Assembly: GCA_023974075.1 (NCBI GenBank)
Contig: CM043807.1
Span: 8,237,676 to 8,301,675 of the forward strand
Direction: 5' to 3'
Source: Chaenocephalus aceratus
Taxonomy: Eukaryota > Chordata > Actinopteri > Perciformes > Channichthyidae
Length of the DNA stretch: 64,000 nt
Shown here: piece after piece, positions 28,366 to 41,498 of the stretch
How the letters are laid out: each line of letters starts with the position of its first letter
Position numbering within the stretch: position 1 is the stretch's first letter
Translations under genes and position numbers: made by a program
The notes under the pieces: model-generated
Databases searched by the model: none
Told to the model about the DNA's origin: nothing
The model's input: the letters and a program-made list of their open reading frames with translations, nothing else

Positions 28366-29873
28366 GTGAAGCTGTTGACTACTCCAAGAAAGGGGCTTAT
28401 GCAGGAATGACAATTCCACCATATTCCCAGACCAGAGTCACAAGTGCTGTTGGTACACTCTTTGGTACAAGCAGTGTCTTGAGGTCATCAAATGGCGTGG
28501 TCTATTCCTCTGTTGCAACACCAATCCCATCAACGTATGCCATTACCAACCAACCTGGGTCCATCTTTAGCACATCTTACAACTCTCTGTCAGGTATGCA
28601 TACCAGTGACACCATGCCCTCCCTGTCCAACCTCCAGAACATGCCACTTACAAGATCCCACAGTTTCCTGTCGACCATCTCCATTACTGCAACAGAAGAA
28701 CAAGGAGATGCCCCACTTAATCTAGAGATCTCAAGAAGGGGTAGCATTTCTGGTGTCACCACATTACCAGCTTCCTTATCCCTTGACACTTACACTGATG
28801 CATCGCTAGAAGCAATAGCGGCTTCACTGGAAGCTCTGTCTTCACCCATGGTTCCTGGGGATGGCCAGTATCAGGCAGAGCGTGAGAGGCTAGAGATGGA
28901 GAAACTGAAGCAACAGCGCCTGGCTGAGGAATTAGAGTGGGAGCGCCTGGAGATTCAGCGATTCCGAGAGCACGAACAGGTCTTGGTGCAGAAGGAACTG
29001 GAGGAGCTGCAGTCCATGAAGCAGCATATCCTGAACCAACAAGAAGACGAAAGACAGGCTCACCTTATGATGCAGAAAGAAACATATGCCCAGCAACAGC
29101 AGCAGCTTGAGCAGATTCAAAGACTCCAAGAGCAACTGCGCATGCAGCTGGAAGAGCAAAAGCTTCGTCAGATGTACCCAGGTGGGGACATGCCCGGTCA
29201 CGGTGTGCAGGAGGCAGTTGTTTTGGGACCTGATGGCACAGTGCTGTCTCGAAAGATCACGGATAGTGGGTGCCAGACAGATGACGAGGATGATACAGTT
29301 AGTAAAGCTTACACTGCAGGTAGAAAAAAGAGGAGTGCTAAAAAGAGTGTTGATAGTTGTGTGCAGACTGATGATGAAGATCAAGACGAATGGGAGGCTG
29401 AGACCAGAAACCGCCAAAGCCGGCCACGCACTGCCAGGGGTGATAGGGGCGGGCAGTCAGATATGTCTTTTAAAGCCCACACTGAGATTTCTATACAAAC
29501 AGATTCTGAGGGGAACATTATAATGGACACCAGGATGGAGCTGTCTGACTCTGAAAGGACCTCACCTAAGAAACGACCTACCCCCTTAGAAATAGGCCAG
29601 TCTTCTAACCTCAAAGTTGATTCCTCCACACTAGCACCTTCGAAATCTGCCAACGTACTCTATTCCCCAATATCTCCCTGTATATCCCCTAGCAAATCCC
29701 TTGAGTTCGTGTCCTATGAGAAAAAACTGGGTGATACAAGCCCACAAAACCTAAAGGGGAGTCCAGATCCAGCAAGTCCCAGGGGACACAAAGGCATGCA
29801 GAGATCCATGTCTGACCCTAAGCCTGTGAGCCCAACAGGAGAAGAAAGGGGAACCTCTGGGGATAGCTACACT
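28366..29873 (+). CDS. pclo: piccolo exon: coiled-coil region and SxQTD motifs
   Basis: Phase 1 entry after ttttgacag gives GEAVDYSKK, matching mammalian GEVMDYSSK; exit is SYT|gtgagt in phase 0. VLRSSNGVVYSSVATPIPST is nearly identical to mammals. A long heptad-rich, Glu/Gln-rich helix at about 28876-29174 is the conserved coiled coil. Three acidic motifs follow: SGCQTDDEDD (about 29267), SCVQTDDEDQDEW (about 29356) and ISIQTDSEG (about 29490). They resemble dynein light chain ligands; Bassoon is known to bind that protein, and for piccolo it is inference. KKRPTPLEIGQSS, NVLYSPISP and MQRSMSDPKPVSPT are conserved near the end. Confidence 0.96.
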
Positions 29874-31089
29874 GTGAGTATTGAACGTATAACACCAATT
29901 AACATAAATATAAGACGAAACAAGTGCTGGCTAACAAAAAGACACATTGTAATTGTGTCTGAAGTGTTCTTTTGGTTAATAAAATATCCTGGTAGCAGCT
30001 CCAATGAAGGCAGTGTTTGTCCTTTGCTTTGGTTTGTAATGCGTCTCATATTGCAACTTTGATTCACCTTTTCATTTAAATACATGTCATCTCCTAACAG
30101 TACCATATTTTTTCACTCACACATCATCTTATAGTTATTAAAATATTATTTAAAATTACTCCTCATGTAAAATTAAACATTAGTCATGACCATTCTTCGT
30201 GACATAATTGCTCAGTGGTTATATCTATTTTGCCTCGTGGCGAGAGTTTGCATGTTCTTTTCATGTTTGCACGAAGAAACTTGCACACCATACTGTATGA
30301 CATTTTGTTCACCACACAGCTGGCCTTAGAAGAGTTGATTCAATAGAGTATTTTATAGCAGAGATAGCAGAAAACGCTCCATTAATTGATCCGAATGTTA
30401 TACAATGCTGCTGGTTCCATCTTGCACATTGCGAAGTGTACTATATGTAAAAGCTTAAACTCTGAATGTGAAAGTAAAAGGAATAGGTTGCACATATTCA
30501 CTTTTTTTCTATGGTGCTCCTGGCCCTCATTGGGTATGGAAGTCAGTTTTCTGCCTGGGCAATTCAATGTTCAGAATCTCATACATACATAAAAGGATCG
30601 GAAATGCGCTGAGCTTGCAGGAAAATGCTGAGCTGTCAGAGATCCACAGAGGCTTAGTGTGAATAAATTACATATTTTTTCAAACCAAACGTTGTATGTG
30701 AAATTTAGTGAGATTGTGGGTAACATTTATGGGCAGAATACATATCTTACTGGAAGGCACAAAAGCTGCAAAAATGGGTGTATTTCAATAAACTTTCTTA
30801 CACTTCACACATTTTCTAGTCTATATCCTTATTTAGTGTTGTTAATTTATATTAACATTATGCAGACATTAGAATGTATGCCCTTTTTTCCTTTGAGACA
30901 AATGAGATCGTGAATAAAAACAGCAATAATCTGTTAATCTGTCAATAATGTTAATTTTACATGGCATTCCGTTCAGAGAAATAATGTTTTACATGTTAAT
31001 GACTACATAACCTGCTGAATAATTTATTCTGGGGATTAGGAAATATGTTTTGATTTGGAAGTCCTAATTTTTGTTTACTTTTCATACAG
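29874..31089 (+). other. pclo: pclo intron
   Basis: gtgagt to ttcatacag, phase 0, AT-rich. Mammalian piccolo carries a few extra residues (EGYTTKGSQT region) at this junction that are absent here, so a microexon could hide in this intron, but I cannot point to one. Confidence 0.7.
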
Positions 31090-33154
31090 GGGAAAAGCTC
31101 AGGTAGCACACCAACAGGCACTCAAAAGAAGGTGAAGAGGACCCTTCCCAATCCACCGTCAGAGGATGAGTCAACAACAACTGGTCAGACAGCATACACC
31201 ACTGGTTCGGCCCGCCGAAGAATGTGCCGCAATTCCAACATGGCACGTGCCAAGATACTGCAAGATATTGACCGTGAGCTGAATCTAGTGGAGCGTGAGT
31301 CTTCAAAACTCAGGAAAAGACAAGCAGAGCTGGATGAGGAGGAGAAAGAGATTGATGCCAAGCTCAGGTATTTGGAGATGGGCATTAATCGTAGAAAAGA
31401 TGTCCTACTGATGGAGAGAGAGAAGAGAGAAAGGGCCTACTTACAGAGTGTTGCTGAGGATAGAGACTACATGTCAGACAGTGAGGTTAGTAACATCCGA
31501 GAGACAAGAGGTGGGCTTGGAAGTGAAGATGTTGAGATTGAAAGTCATGGTCTTGAACGTCCCAGGACAGCTCCCCAGGCAGAATTGGATGAGTTCGTCC
31601 CACCTCAAACCAAGCATGAGTATGGAAAATACTCCCAGTACCAATACAATCAAACCCAATACCAGCAGTCTCTCTACCAGACTCCTCAGTCCTACCAATC
31701 TCACTCTCTGTACTCCTCTGTCCCCTCGCTCACCAGCGCCCAGCAGCAGAGTTACCACCAGATGCTTCTGTTGCAGCAGAAAGCCGCTAGACAAGCAGCC
31801 CTCCTCTCAGAGCTGGATGCAGCTAAATATGAAGTCATTAGCCGCCAGCCTGATCCCACATCATCAGCTTTCCTGGGGGTCAAGTATGACAAATATGGCA
31901 ACCACCTTGACCTCAGAGCGTTGGATGTGGGAAATATGGCACGTAGCCCAATGTCAGCTGTCTCCGATTCCTATTACACCGACGTAGATCATCATACACC
32001 TAGGAGTTACATGTTGCTAGAAGATGCTGCAGAACTTGCTAAGGGCTCCACAGGTATGTCTTCATCTTACAGTCTGGCGGAGAGGGAGCTGGCCAAAGCA
32101 GAGAAGCTTCTGCGTAGGAGTGCTGCAGATCTGGGGTCTACTGACTATCTGGGATCCACCTCGAGACTCCATACTTATGGAAAGACCCCTGATGAAGAGG
32201 ATACAATGGAGGAACCCTATGAACTGAAACTACTAAAGCAACAGCTCAAGCAAGAGTTTAGGAGAAGTACAGGTGGGACAGAAAACTTAGAACAACTGAC
32301 AGGGCTGTCACAGCACTACTATACCCCAAGCTCGAGCGTCTCTAGTTACTCCCAAAGAAACTATCCAAAGACAGACAAGTACAGCATCAGTCGACTTACT
32401 CTAGAGAAGCAAGCAGCTAAACAACTCCCGGCATCGATATTGTACCAAAAACATAAGACTCCATTGATAGAACCTAAGATCTCCTCCAAGTATTCCTCTA
32501 TTCCAGATAACAGAGGCTTGGAGACAGACTATAACTATCTTGGGTCTACCAGTGCATCAGCAAGAGCCAGCCGGCTCTCTCAAGATGAGATCACCTTTGG
32601 CCTTCGTAAGAATATTGCAGAGCAACAAAAATACCTGGGGTCCACCTTGGGTGCCAACTTGGCTGGGTCATTAAACATGGGCCAGAGTTTAGGATTGGAC
32701 TCTGCCTATCCCAGTGGTAGTCGCTCAAGACCCTCATCCAGGCCCACATCTTGCTATGGGTTGGACTTGTCTCTCAAAAGAGACCCTTCCAGCTCTTCAC
32801 TGAGGCTCAAAGGGGACGGGGAATCATCTGGAGATGTACCAAGCTATCAAACCCCGTCTGGCCGCACCAAACCTACCAGCCTTCCCATTGTACAAAGTGG
32901 CCGTGGCCGATTACCCATAGTGGCCCAGAACTCAGAAGAAGAGAGTCCGTTGAGCCCTGTTGGGCAGCCAATGGGCATGGCCCGTGCCTCAGCGGGACCT
33001 CTGCCACCTATATCAGCAGATTCAAGGGACCAGTTTGGTTCCTGCCTGTCATTGGAGGACGCCCAGCAGCAGCAACTTATCAGGGAAGAGCCAACCAGGG
33101 GTAGGGGTTATGTGCTGATGGATGACCTTCAAGGCACCATGTCAGATAGTGAAG
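31090..33154 (+). CDS. pclo: piccolo exon: RIM-BP ligand, ELKS/CAST-region coiled coil, Piccolo-Bassoon homology
   Basis: Opens [23 protein letters not shown]; the RTLPNPP core (31138-31158) matches the SH3 ligand through which Bassoon and Piccolo bind RIM-binding proteins (family knowledge). From about 31240 to 31450 comes the most conserved coiled coil ([31 protein letters not shown]), in the region reported to bind ELKS/CAST. Further conserved blocks are [30 protein letters not shown] (about 32381 on), [18 protein letters not shown] and [20 protein letters not shown] (about 32917 on). The exon leaves in phase 1 at SDSE|gtaaaa (33155). Read-through into the intron is open to about 33681 but shows no conservation. 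Confidence 0.96.
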
Positions 33155-35231
33155 GTAAAAAACAGACATGTCACTCTGTCACTCTTTTCCTACTGAATGT
33201 TTCATACTTTAGAGTGTCTGGTTGTGGTTTATTTTGCTTGCATGTATTGCGTATAACATCTAGCTGTGTCTTTATTGAAATGCTGCATGTGTCTAACCTT
33301 AATTTTGGTGAATGTATTATCACTTTATTTTTGGGTCTCACTAATGTTGGTCTATCAGTTGAGATCTGGTGTGCATGCATGCCTTTGTTCATTTTGCTTT
33401 TTGTGGTTGAATGTCATCTTTATGCATGCACTGTGTTGCTTTCTGCATTTAAGATATTGTATAACATGTCCAGTATTAATTCACTGCATGACACTGTAAA
33501 GTCTAACTTCCTGTTACTGCTATATTGCGTGGGAGGTTCCCGTCCTTATATAGAAATGTCTCACTGGTGGCAGTCAGCATTTTATTTAGAGCATGCGGTC
33601 ATTTATAGCCCTTTTCAACTGTTAAAGAAGATTTTCATTGTATTCAAATCCTGCTTGTTAGACATTCAAGGCAGAGCAGGATAATCCTTTGAGACTTAAA
33701 TCAGATTTAGAAAAAGAAAAATCCTCAAATTACACGTAAAAAGGGCCGCCCCATATGAAAATGTACCATTTGGTACAAAAGAGTTTCAATTGAATCAGGT
33801 ATTATACATTTACACTTAAAGACGAAACATATTGTAAAAGAATAGCCAATTGTACATTAACTATATTTTTGGATTTTCCAATAGTGTGAAATGTCATTTA
33901 GATGGTGGATAATGTTGGTGTATTATCATCATATTTAATTGTATGAAAATAAATGTGGGTTGAATCAAGTTATAGGCAAGATCAATAACATTCTAAGAAA
34001 ACAACAGTACTGTTTTTCCAGTACAGTATTTCCACAAGTACTGCCGTATTTGTGGAAATGCATGATATTTGTTTGCAACACTTATCTGTGTGTAATAAAT
34101 ATAACAATTTAACTTGCATGTTTTGTTGTTGTTGCTTGTATGATGATATATCAGTGATTTTGTGTTGCATGGAATGTTGCATTCATTTCTTGTAACATTC
34201 ACTATTTATTTATCTCTACTTTCAATGAAAGCAAACAGTATTCTGACCCAGTTTTTTGCAGAATGTGCAAGTGTCTTCCAACAGGAAAGACTATTATTTA
34301 AAGCAAAAACTAAATAATTTTGCTTCTGTTTTGCTGATAAAAGCCACAAATCATCTATTCAATATTTAGCAATATATTGTTGATGCACACTTCCAGTGAT
34401 GGCTAAAACCATTGTATTAGAAGTGGGTTTTTTTAAGTACCAATATGCAACAATGAGTTCCCATGGTTTCCAAACTAAGAGGAGCGTGTCATAAAAAGGA
34501 AGCAAAATGTGAAAATGTTTGGAAATTCAGATTTTAATAAAGGTTACAATGTTTCTTTCCAGTTTAAACATTTAAATATCCCAGTTCGGATTTGTCTTGA
34601 ATGCAGAATAACTTGTTAATAAATTCCAATGGATCCCAACATTATGCAATGTAAACCAATTTGCCTTGATTCCAGCCCTAAGTGATTCGCTGATGGCTTT
34701 GAACAGAGACGACGCAACCAATGGTAGAGTATTAGTTCAGTTCTATAGTCATTCATAAGCTATCACATTAAAATGCACCTAAGGTCTAATGCACATCACC
34801 ATTATTTTTACTGATAGGCCTACCGTTTAAAGAAAGTACTTTCACGATTGGAAGTATGAATAATGTAAAATATCTACATACCCAAGATTTACATTAATAG
34901 AAAAAGAACTACCTTATAGATGCTAATAATAATGCGGATAGTACAAACACTACATTTCTTTGGTTCTGTTTTGTTTTTTACATTACCCTTAATGTTGTGT
35001 TGCTTGTCAGTCCTCTCTAGCAAGGAAGTAAAATAATATTAAACTCTTTCTCTAGCCCTTGTTTTTCTCATATTTCTATCCCAACTAATTGATGTAGATT
35101 TATTTATAAATACAAATGTGCTTAAAGCATTTTAATAACCCTTATATGAACTGACGAAGCCCATATAGTGGGATGAAGCGGCTCAAGTTCTAAGATCTGT
35201 GCTGAAGTAGTTCTTGTTTTTATCCCTAAAG
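33155..35231 (+). other. pclo: pclo intron
   Basis: gtaaaa to cctaaag, phase 1, AT-rich; no repeat, RNA gene or exon recognised. The acceptor lacks a strong pyrimidine tract, but the downstream coding match fixes it. Confidence 0.75.
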
Positions 35232-35314
35232 CCTACCACCTTAGACGAGAGGAGACCGACTGGTTTGACAAACCTAGAGACGGCCGTTCAGAGAATGGCC
35301 AAGAGAAGAGACAG
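35232..35314 (+). CDS. pclo: piccolo exon, [15 protein letters not shown]
   Basis: 83 nt, phase 1 in and phase 0 out. Encodes [20 protein letters not shown]; the first fifteen residues equal mammalian piccolo. Donor CAG|gtgaaa. Confidence 0.95.
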
Positions 35315-35496
35315 GTGAAACGAGAAAAACGCACACACCTTCTGTACACAATTGTACTGTAGTTAAATTCTTGCATGGCAATATCTACTGGTCCATTTGT
35401 TATGTAAAAATCACCTTGATGCAGAGCTACCATAATGTACTGTTTCCCGTTGACCTTGTACACAAATGACACTTCCCAATTGTGCGTGGACCACAG

Positions 35497-35572
35497 GGAA
35501 AAGGCCCGTACTACCCCTTCCCTCACCTCAGGGTCAAACTGCAGAGGGATCCCAAAGATCGCAGTGTCTCAG
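35497..35572 (+). CDS. pclo: piccolo exon leading into the PDZ domain
   Basis: 76 nt, phase 0 in and phase 1 out. Encodes GKGPYYPFPHLRVKLQRDPK then DRSVSG, aligning with the mammalian GK..YIFPHARIKITRDSKDHTVSG just before the PDZ GLGI loop. Confidence 0.93.
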
Positions 35573-36726
35573 GTAAAGTATCACAATATTCCTTCATTAA
35601 AAGGAAAAGCGGTACGCAAAGAAAATGTATGGCTTCAATTGCAAGCTAATGCGTTATTGACTGTAATGCATGCATTCGATTTTATTGACCCTATTGCTTA
35701 CTGACTGCATTTAATATGCACCGCTTACAGTATACACATTGTTTTACCTTTATTTAATAAGAAAAATTTAAATATAGATTCAAAATCATTCAAAAAGAAC
35801 TAATATAGTCAAATGTCCACATGTATCATGATCCCATTAGGGTTTACAGAGCATGACCGGTGTGCTTCATGCGTTCTATTTACTTGATATTCATGCCAGA
35901 TCTCATGAAACTGATGAGTCACTTCCCCTGCCATTACATTCCATCACACTATTCTTCCAGGCTCTAAGCAGGCAGACATTTCCTGGCTTCTCTTATGATT
36001 TGGCTCTTTTCCACACTCATCAGTCATTGCCATGCTCAAAATGGCGTATCCCTCACATTCAGGATTATTGTACACAATTAACAAATAGCCCACAAAGGCA
36101 GCATTGTGTTTACTTTGTGCTGTACTGAGTCATTTCTATTCTATCTCAGTTGTTTTGTTCTTGCTTCAAAAACCATGTTAAATATTTAGTTTTGCTTCTG
36201 TGTATACAGTATATGTGAATGCATTTTATTTTACCTGTGGGGTACATGATAGATCAATATGTGATTTGTGGATAACTCATTGAGAGGTTGGCCTTTATAA
36301 CGTTTTTTTGTATCATTTTACAAAGGTTGAGATCATTTTCTACAGAAGCTGTAAAATGTATAGAAAATGTTTTAAAATTAGTAAAAGAAAGGATGTAGCC
36401 TTATTGTTAAATCTGCGTAAATATCTACATAGCTAACAAACAACCAATAATACCTTCAGATAAACGTTATTCTGATTATTTATCATCCATGATTATAGGG
36501 GGAAATGTGGGCCATCTGGTTGTTAGTGTCCTTCTACTTTTACTAGTCAATGGAGACCATATCATTATATAGAGTGTATTAAAATCAATGACAAATGTAT
36601 CTCAAATTGATAACATTAATATGTGATTTAAGTAACTTAACCACACCAATTCCCAACAATTTGAATCAAAGCTTAACTGACATTACTGCTACTCTGCTAA
36701 GTTAATTAGCTTTCATCACGATTGGA
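35573..36726 (+). other. pclo: pclo intron before the PDZ exon, no recognised element
   Basis: AT-rich noncoding sequence after the donor gtaaag. A MITE follows at 36727, then more intron to the acceptor at 37759. Confidence 0.65.
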
Positions 36727-37458
36727 TTTAAAGGGGACCTATCATGTCAAATGCACTTTTGTATGTCTTTTATACATAAATATGTGTCCCCGGTGTGTCG
36801 GGGAACTCACGTAGCGTCAGAAAATAAAACCCTCCCTCTTTTCCTCCGTACCCAAATCTCTAAAAACGGGGCTACAACGGAGCTGATCCAGATTTGCGTC
36901 CGATATGACGTAATATCGGAAATGTAGGCTGGCTTTACACCCACGGCCCAATCAGAAACGTTGCTATCAGAAACAATGCCCGACGGTTTTGGACGTAATA
37001 TGGTCGGTGTTTACATTAGCATCGCTAACACTCAGAGCTAACCTGTACTGGAGAGCATGTGTGTGAAGAAGCAGGAAATAAAAAGGAACTCACCTTGTGG
37101 TATAACCGGCAAGAGAGAAAGCCTTTGAGCTCCATACTGTTTCAGAAATAATCCTTGATAATCCATGATATGGCGTTTCATCACGGCAGTATTTAGTTTA
37201 GACAGTAGCTGCCGGGTCCCATGAGCTCAGCCCCCAACTTTTTTTCTTTTTATCAATCTTTTTTTCTTTTTTTAAAGCTTTATACCCAGAATCAGCACTT
37301 TTGAAACAGGAAGTGAAATGCAGGGATATGAGGCATGGCCACATGGGTGATCTGTTTGGTATTTTGAGCAAAACACTTTATAGACATGTTTTTTATATAT
37401 TTATATATATCTGAGACCTATGCTATTGCCTAAAAATAGCATGATAGATGACCTTTAA
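36727..37458. mobile_element. MITE, same family as 11221-11734, inverted
   Basis: The left end is ttaaaggggacctatcatg and the right end catgatagatgacctttaa. The internal cagaatcagcacttttgaaa and the segment with tttggtattttgag are reverse complements of parts of the 11.2-kb copy. Non-autonomous; superfamily not assigned. Confidence 0.78.
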
Positions 37459-37759
37459 CTTTAACCTCTTTTAGTTATGAGGAATAATGAACTCACCTAC
37501 CAAGAAGTGTGTTTATCTAAGTGGGTATTTTCATTTTGGTTTGCAGGTAGCTTAAACAAAGGATTTAGCTAGGGGAATTTTGAAATGACTGTAGGCTATT
37601 TCGGCTTCATAGGGCAGTAGGCTACATTTGTGACCATATTTTCTCTGTTTCTGTAAGTTTTAGAGTCTGAATGGGTTTGTGGACAAAGAACAGGTTAATA
37701 ATTGAACTTTATTTACACTAATATTGCACTCACAAGTTTTTGTTTTTTGTTCTATACAG

Positions 37760-37885
37760 GAAATGGTCTGGGTATCCGTGTGGTTGGAGGGAAAGAGGTC
37801 CCTGCAAGTAATGGAGACATTGGAGCCTATGTAGCTAAAGTCTTACCAGGTGGAGCTGCAGAACAAACAGGAAAGATTCTTGAAG
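37760..37885 (+). CDS. pclo: piccolo PDZ domain, exon 1
   Basis: 126 nt, phase 1 in and out. Encodes the carboxylate-binding loop [15 protein letters not shown] followed by [20 protein letters not shown], the first half of the PDZ fold. PDZ of piccolo binds cAMP-GEFII/EPAC2 in mammals (known). Confidence 0.97.
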
Positions 37886-38735
37886 GTAAACTCTTCTACG
37901 ATCAGAAAACAAATTCATAATAATCAGAATGTTTAATCTGAGGATGCAATTTTAAGTTTTTAAAGTGACAAATATATTTGATACTGGTCACACTCCTGTC
38001 ATTACAGTTAGCAACTGAATGCTAGCCGTTTAGCTCATAGCCCAGCCCTTAAACCGAGAGAAGCTCGCTTGGTTCCGTTAAAATGTAAAAATGAAATCTT
38101 GCTAACTCGCCTCAAAAGCTCCCTGATAAATGTGGTATATAATTTCTTGGCATTTCTTCTTATTCATTTTCGTTATTCATCATTCGTTTCATTCACAGTA
38201 GCTTGAAATTACAAAAATATTTCACCAAGTAGCCATTGTGCACCAACTTCCACACCTTTTACTGACACCAGCTCAGGATAAATTGCTCTGTGGTATGTTA
38301 ACAGGAACACATTTCATGAGCTGATATTGATTTCACATGCGGAGTCTAGGAACTGTTAACCCTCTTTCCCTCCCAGTCCATCTGTCCGCTCACAGCCCCC
38401 TTTAATCTTTGTGTTGAGTCACATTGAGGGTGTCACTGACAATTGCTAAAGCTGTACCCCGCGCCTTTTAAGGCTGCCAAACTGGTGATCTATGGATGGT
38501 GAGATAGGGCTTGAGGGAAATACTGCCCTTTGTAGTGTGCTATCCATCTGTCTGCGCTCTGTGGATATGTGTGTGTGTTGAGCATCGATAATATTTTTTT
38601 TAAATATCTATTCTTGTTTGTATTCCTTTCAGTTTCCCTTCCTTTTATAATTTTTTCTTCTGGATTTTTCTCTCTTCCTGTGTTTATCAGGACATTTTAA
38701 GTTTCCCCAGAAAACTGCTTACTGAGCTGCAGCAA
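37886..38735 (+). other. pclo: pclo intron within the PDZ-coding region, first part
   Basis: AT-rich noncoding sequence between the PDZ exon and the long-inverted-repeat element. Nothing recognised. Confidence 0.6.
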
Positions 38736-39427
38736 TAGAGTGGTGCAGTGACGAGTCTTAAAACCTGGAAGTGAGTTAGCATTGTACCACTACCGGTTCC
38801 CTCGTCTCAGAGTCGATGGGATTTCTCCATAGGATTTTGGAAAATAGCTCGAAATAAGGTCTGTGTTTGACACAAATTTAAGAGACGGATCACGTTTCGT
38901 TCTACAACATTAAATACATCAGCAGTGATCAACTGGTGATTTTTTTAAAGTTTACGTGTCTGAAAAACGATGGTTGTTACCAAGTGGCTGAATAGGACTA
39001 CAGAAGTTGTCGAGAACGTTGTACGTCATTACGCCGAACACGTAAACACTCCCTCTAAGTTTGTTTTCCCCTGTTCTGCTTGAAAGCAAGTACCTGTCTC
39101 CTGCAAACTGTTAAAACAAACGCTTCGACTTGTACAATTTTGAATCTGTATTTTTGATTATCGATCTTAAGTTGGCGTGACGTTGAAGTCGTGCGACCCT
39201 GCTGTAGTTCGGTAATAGCATAAAGTTAGCATTTTGCTTCTGGCGATTAGATTTATGATTCGAAAATTATAAAATGTGGATATTATCCGCTTGAACAGGT
39301 TCGTTTTCCGCAGATCTTATTTCGAGCTATTTTCTAAAATCCTATGGAGAAATCCCATTGCTTTTTTGTCGAGGGAACCCATGCACAGCTTTCTTCCGGG
39401 TAAATACGTCATCCCTGCACCACTCTA
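38736..39427. mobile_element. DNA transposon with very long terminal inverted repeats
   Basis: Ends TAGAGTGGTGCAGTGACG and CGTCATCCCTGCACCACTCTA are inverted. Inside, the arms continue: ctccataggattttggaaaa on the left against ttttctaaaatcctatggag on the right, giving a fold-back of roughly 100 bp per arm. A possible TA flank at each end would fit a Tc1/mariner-type insertion. No coding capacity. Confidence 0.78.
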
Positions 39428-41203
39428 AATAGGCTACAGAGCAGCCACAGCTCCTCCGTGTAAAGACGCTATCGTAGCTAACTAGCTTCTGCTTCTGCAT
39501 GCATGCTCTCACACACCTACTGCACACACACACAACCATTTTGATTATCACCTGCAGTCAGATCAGTGGAAATATTAGGGGTCTTAGTAGATCACTAATG
39601 CAGCAAAGCCAGCAACTTTGTGAGGGACTGTAATTGTTCATGCTAATCATCTTCATGTTAGCATATTAACATTTTCCATTTAATTCGCACTAAACAGCTG
39701 AGGCTGATGGGAATTGATGTTGTTAATTTTGCAGGTGTTGCAAATACAAGTGTTGACATATAATTACCCACATATTTCATAGTTGTTACTTTGTCTACTA
39801 CTACAGTATAGCTTTTACATACACTTTTAAGCATACTGTATTTTGTTATTATTTGATACGGTTTTCTTTAACCGCTTACTATCAATACGTTTATACCTCA
39901 AGGAAACTTCAGGGTCAGTTAAGGATGTGTATTGGCAATAATATGACAATATGATTTATATATCAGTCCCTGTATCATCATAGTTCCCACCAATATTTGC
40001 CAATAAACTATTTATAAAATTGACTTTTGAGTGATTTTGAGGATCAATACCATTTCACATAACATAATAAATGTAATAATAGTTTCCTACACCAATAGGA
40101 TCAGTGGGGTTTTAAATGTACCTTTTCTATTATCTCACTCTGTCTCAGGCATCATTGTCCAGACCTTTCCACTAGTCTCATGCATTAGCATTGTAAGAAG
40201 TCAGTGGTTGATGACTCCTCATTTCAAGATCTGCCATGTTGTTAGTTGCTTGGACAACTAAACAATCATAACAGCCGTAACCCTATCATCAACACTGAGC
40301 AGAAATGCTACTGAGGGAACACAGCGCCTCAGTATTGGGTGTTAATAAGGAGAAATGTTGTCAGATTTAACAGGCGCAGAGGCACAGTGTCATAGAGGGA
40401 CACTAAGTGTAGGAATACATGCCTGTTTGTCTCATCACTGAAATTCCAGCTACTGTAACTAGTATCGGGGCAAACTGCAACATACGCAAGCCATAGCGTG
40501 TGAACAACAACTGAATGCATGATACAAAGGTGAAACTACAGTCGTTTCCCTCTCACTCACACATGCAGCTCGAGACTATCGTCGCAAAAGAACCATCCTG
40601 ATGAGCTGTTTCAAACCGTGTAAGTCCTGCCGGTGTGCAGGGTGTACTTTGGAGGATGCAGTGGCTTTGCTGTGCTGTGTGGATTTATATGAGCTGTCAT
40701 TGCTGCATTAAATATGAATACATGGCCAGTGTTCCCCATTAGACATGTGTCTTAGCTGGACTAGATAAGAGAAACTAGAATCTGATTGGATTGTGGGTCC
40801 TTTCCAGGCCGTCATGCATCATGTTTGAAATGTTGTCCTGCCATTTTTACTAAATTAAAGTTTTATAGCTGAAATAACATAGAGCCATTTACAAGTTACT
40901 TTGAACCCAGTGCTGTGCCTGAGTGCTCCACGAGCAGCTGAGTCACAGCTGCTGTGTGGGCTTTCAGCCTTAAGCATGATGTTGGAGTGATTCAATCAAA
41001 GCTTTTTGTGTTTTTCATTTAATCATTGAAGGGATGTCCGCCCATCATTTGGGTCTACAACAAAGTTATTGACTTTTGATTTCATAATTTAAAGAGCTCA
41101 TCACTTCAAGGCTTTGATTTGGTTTGTGGTGAAATGTTTGCATATTTGACGAATACTGTATTATTGATTGTTTTCTTATGTGCAAATGTGTAATTGTGTG
41201 TAG
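39428..41203 (+). other. pclo: pclo intron within the PDZ-coding region, last part
   Basis: AT-rich noncoding sequence ending in gtgtgtag. No exon, RNA gene or bounded repeat recognised. Confidence 0.6.
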
Positions 41204-41312
41204 GAATGCAAGTCCTGGAGTGGAATGGTGTTCCTCTGACGGGGAAAACCTATGAAGAGGTTCAAGGGCTCGTCGGGCAGCCGTGCAATGAAGCAGAATT
41301 GTGTGTCAGACT
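41204..41312 (+). CDS. pclo: piccolo PDZ domain, exon 2
   Basis: 109 nt, phase 1 in, phase 2 out. Encodes [20 protein letters not shown] then [17 protein letters not shown], the second half of the PDZ domain. Donor gtgagt. Confidence 0.97.
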
Positions 41313-41498
41313 GTGAGTATAAGTTCCCTCCTGTTGGTTTTTTCCTCATACTCTAATTATGACTCGATCTGCCATCTTCCTTATTCAGTCATTTCTCTTT
41401 TTACATTTCTGTCTGTACATCCCCTGATGCCCCCATCGACTCTTCTCTCTTTTCAGAGTAACTTGAGTTGTTATGACACATTATTTCCTGTCTTTCAG

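Noticed and set aside
33155..33684. Continuation of the piccolo frame past the donor at 33155
   Set aside because: The extension is unconserved and hydrophobic; the exon at 35232 restores the mammalian sequence in the correct phase.
35233..35526. 97-codon minus-strand open frame
   Set aside because: It overlaps two conserved piccolo exons on the + strand and has no family match.
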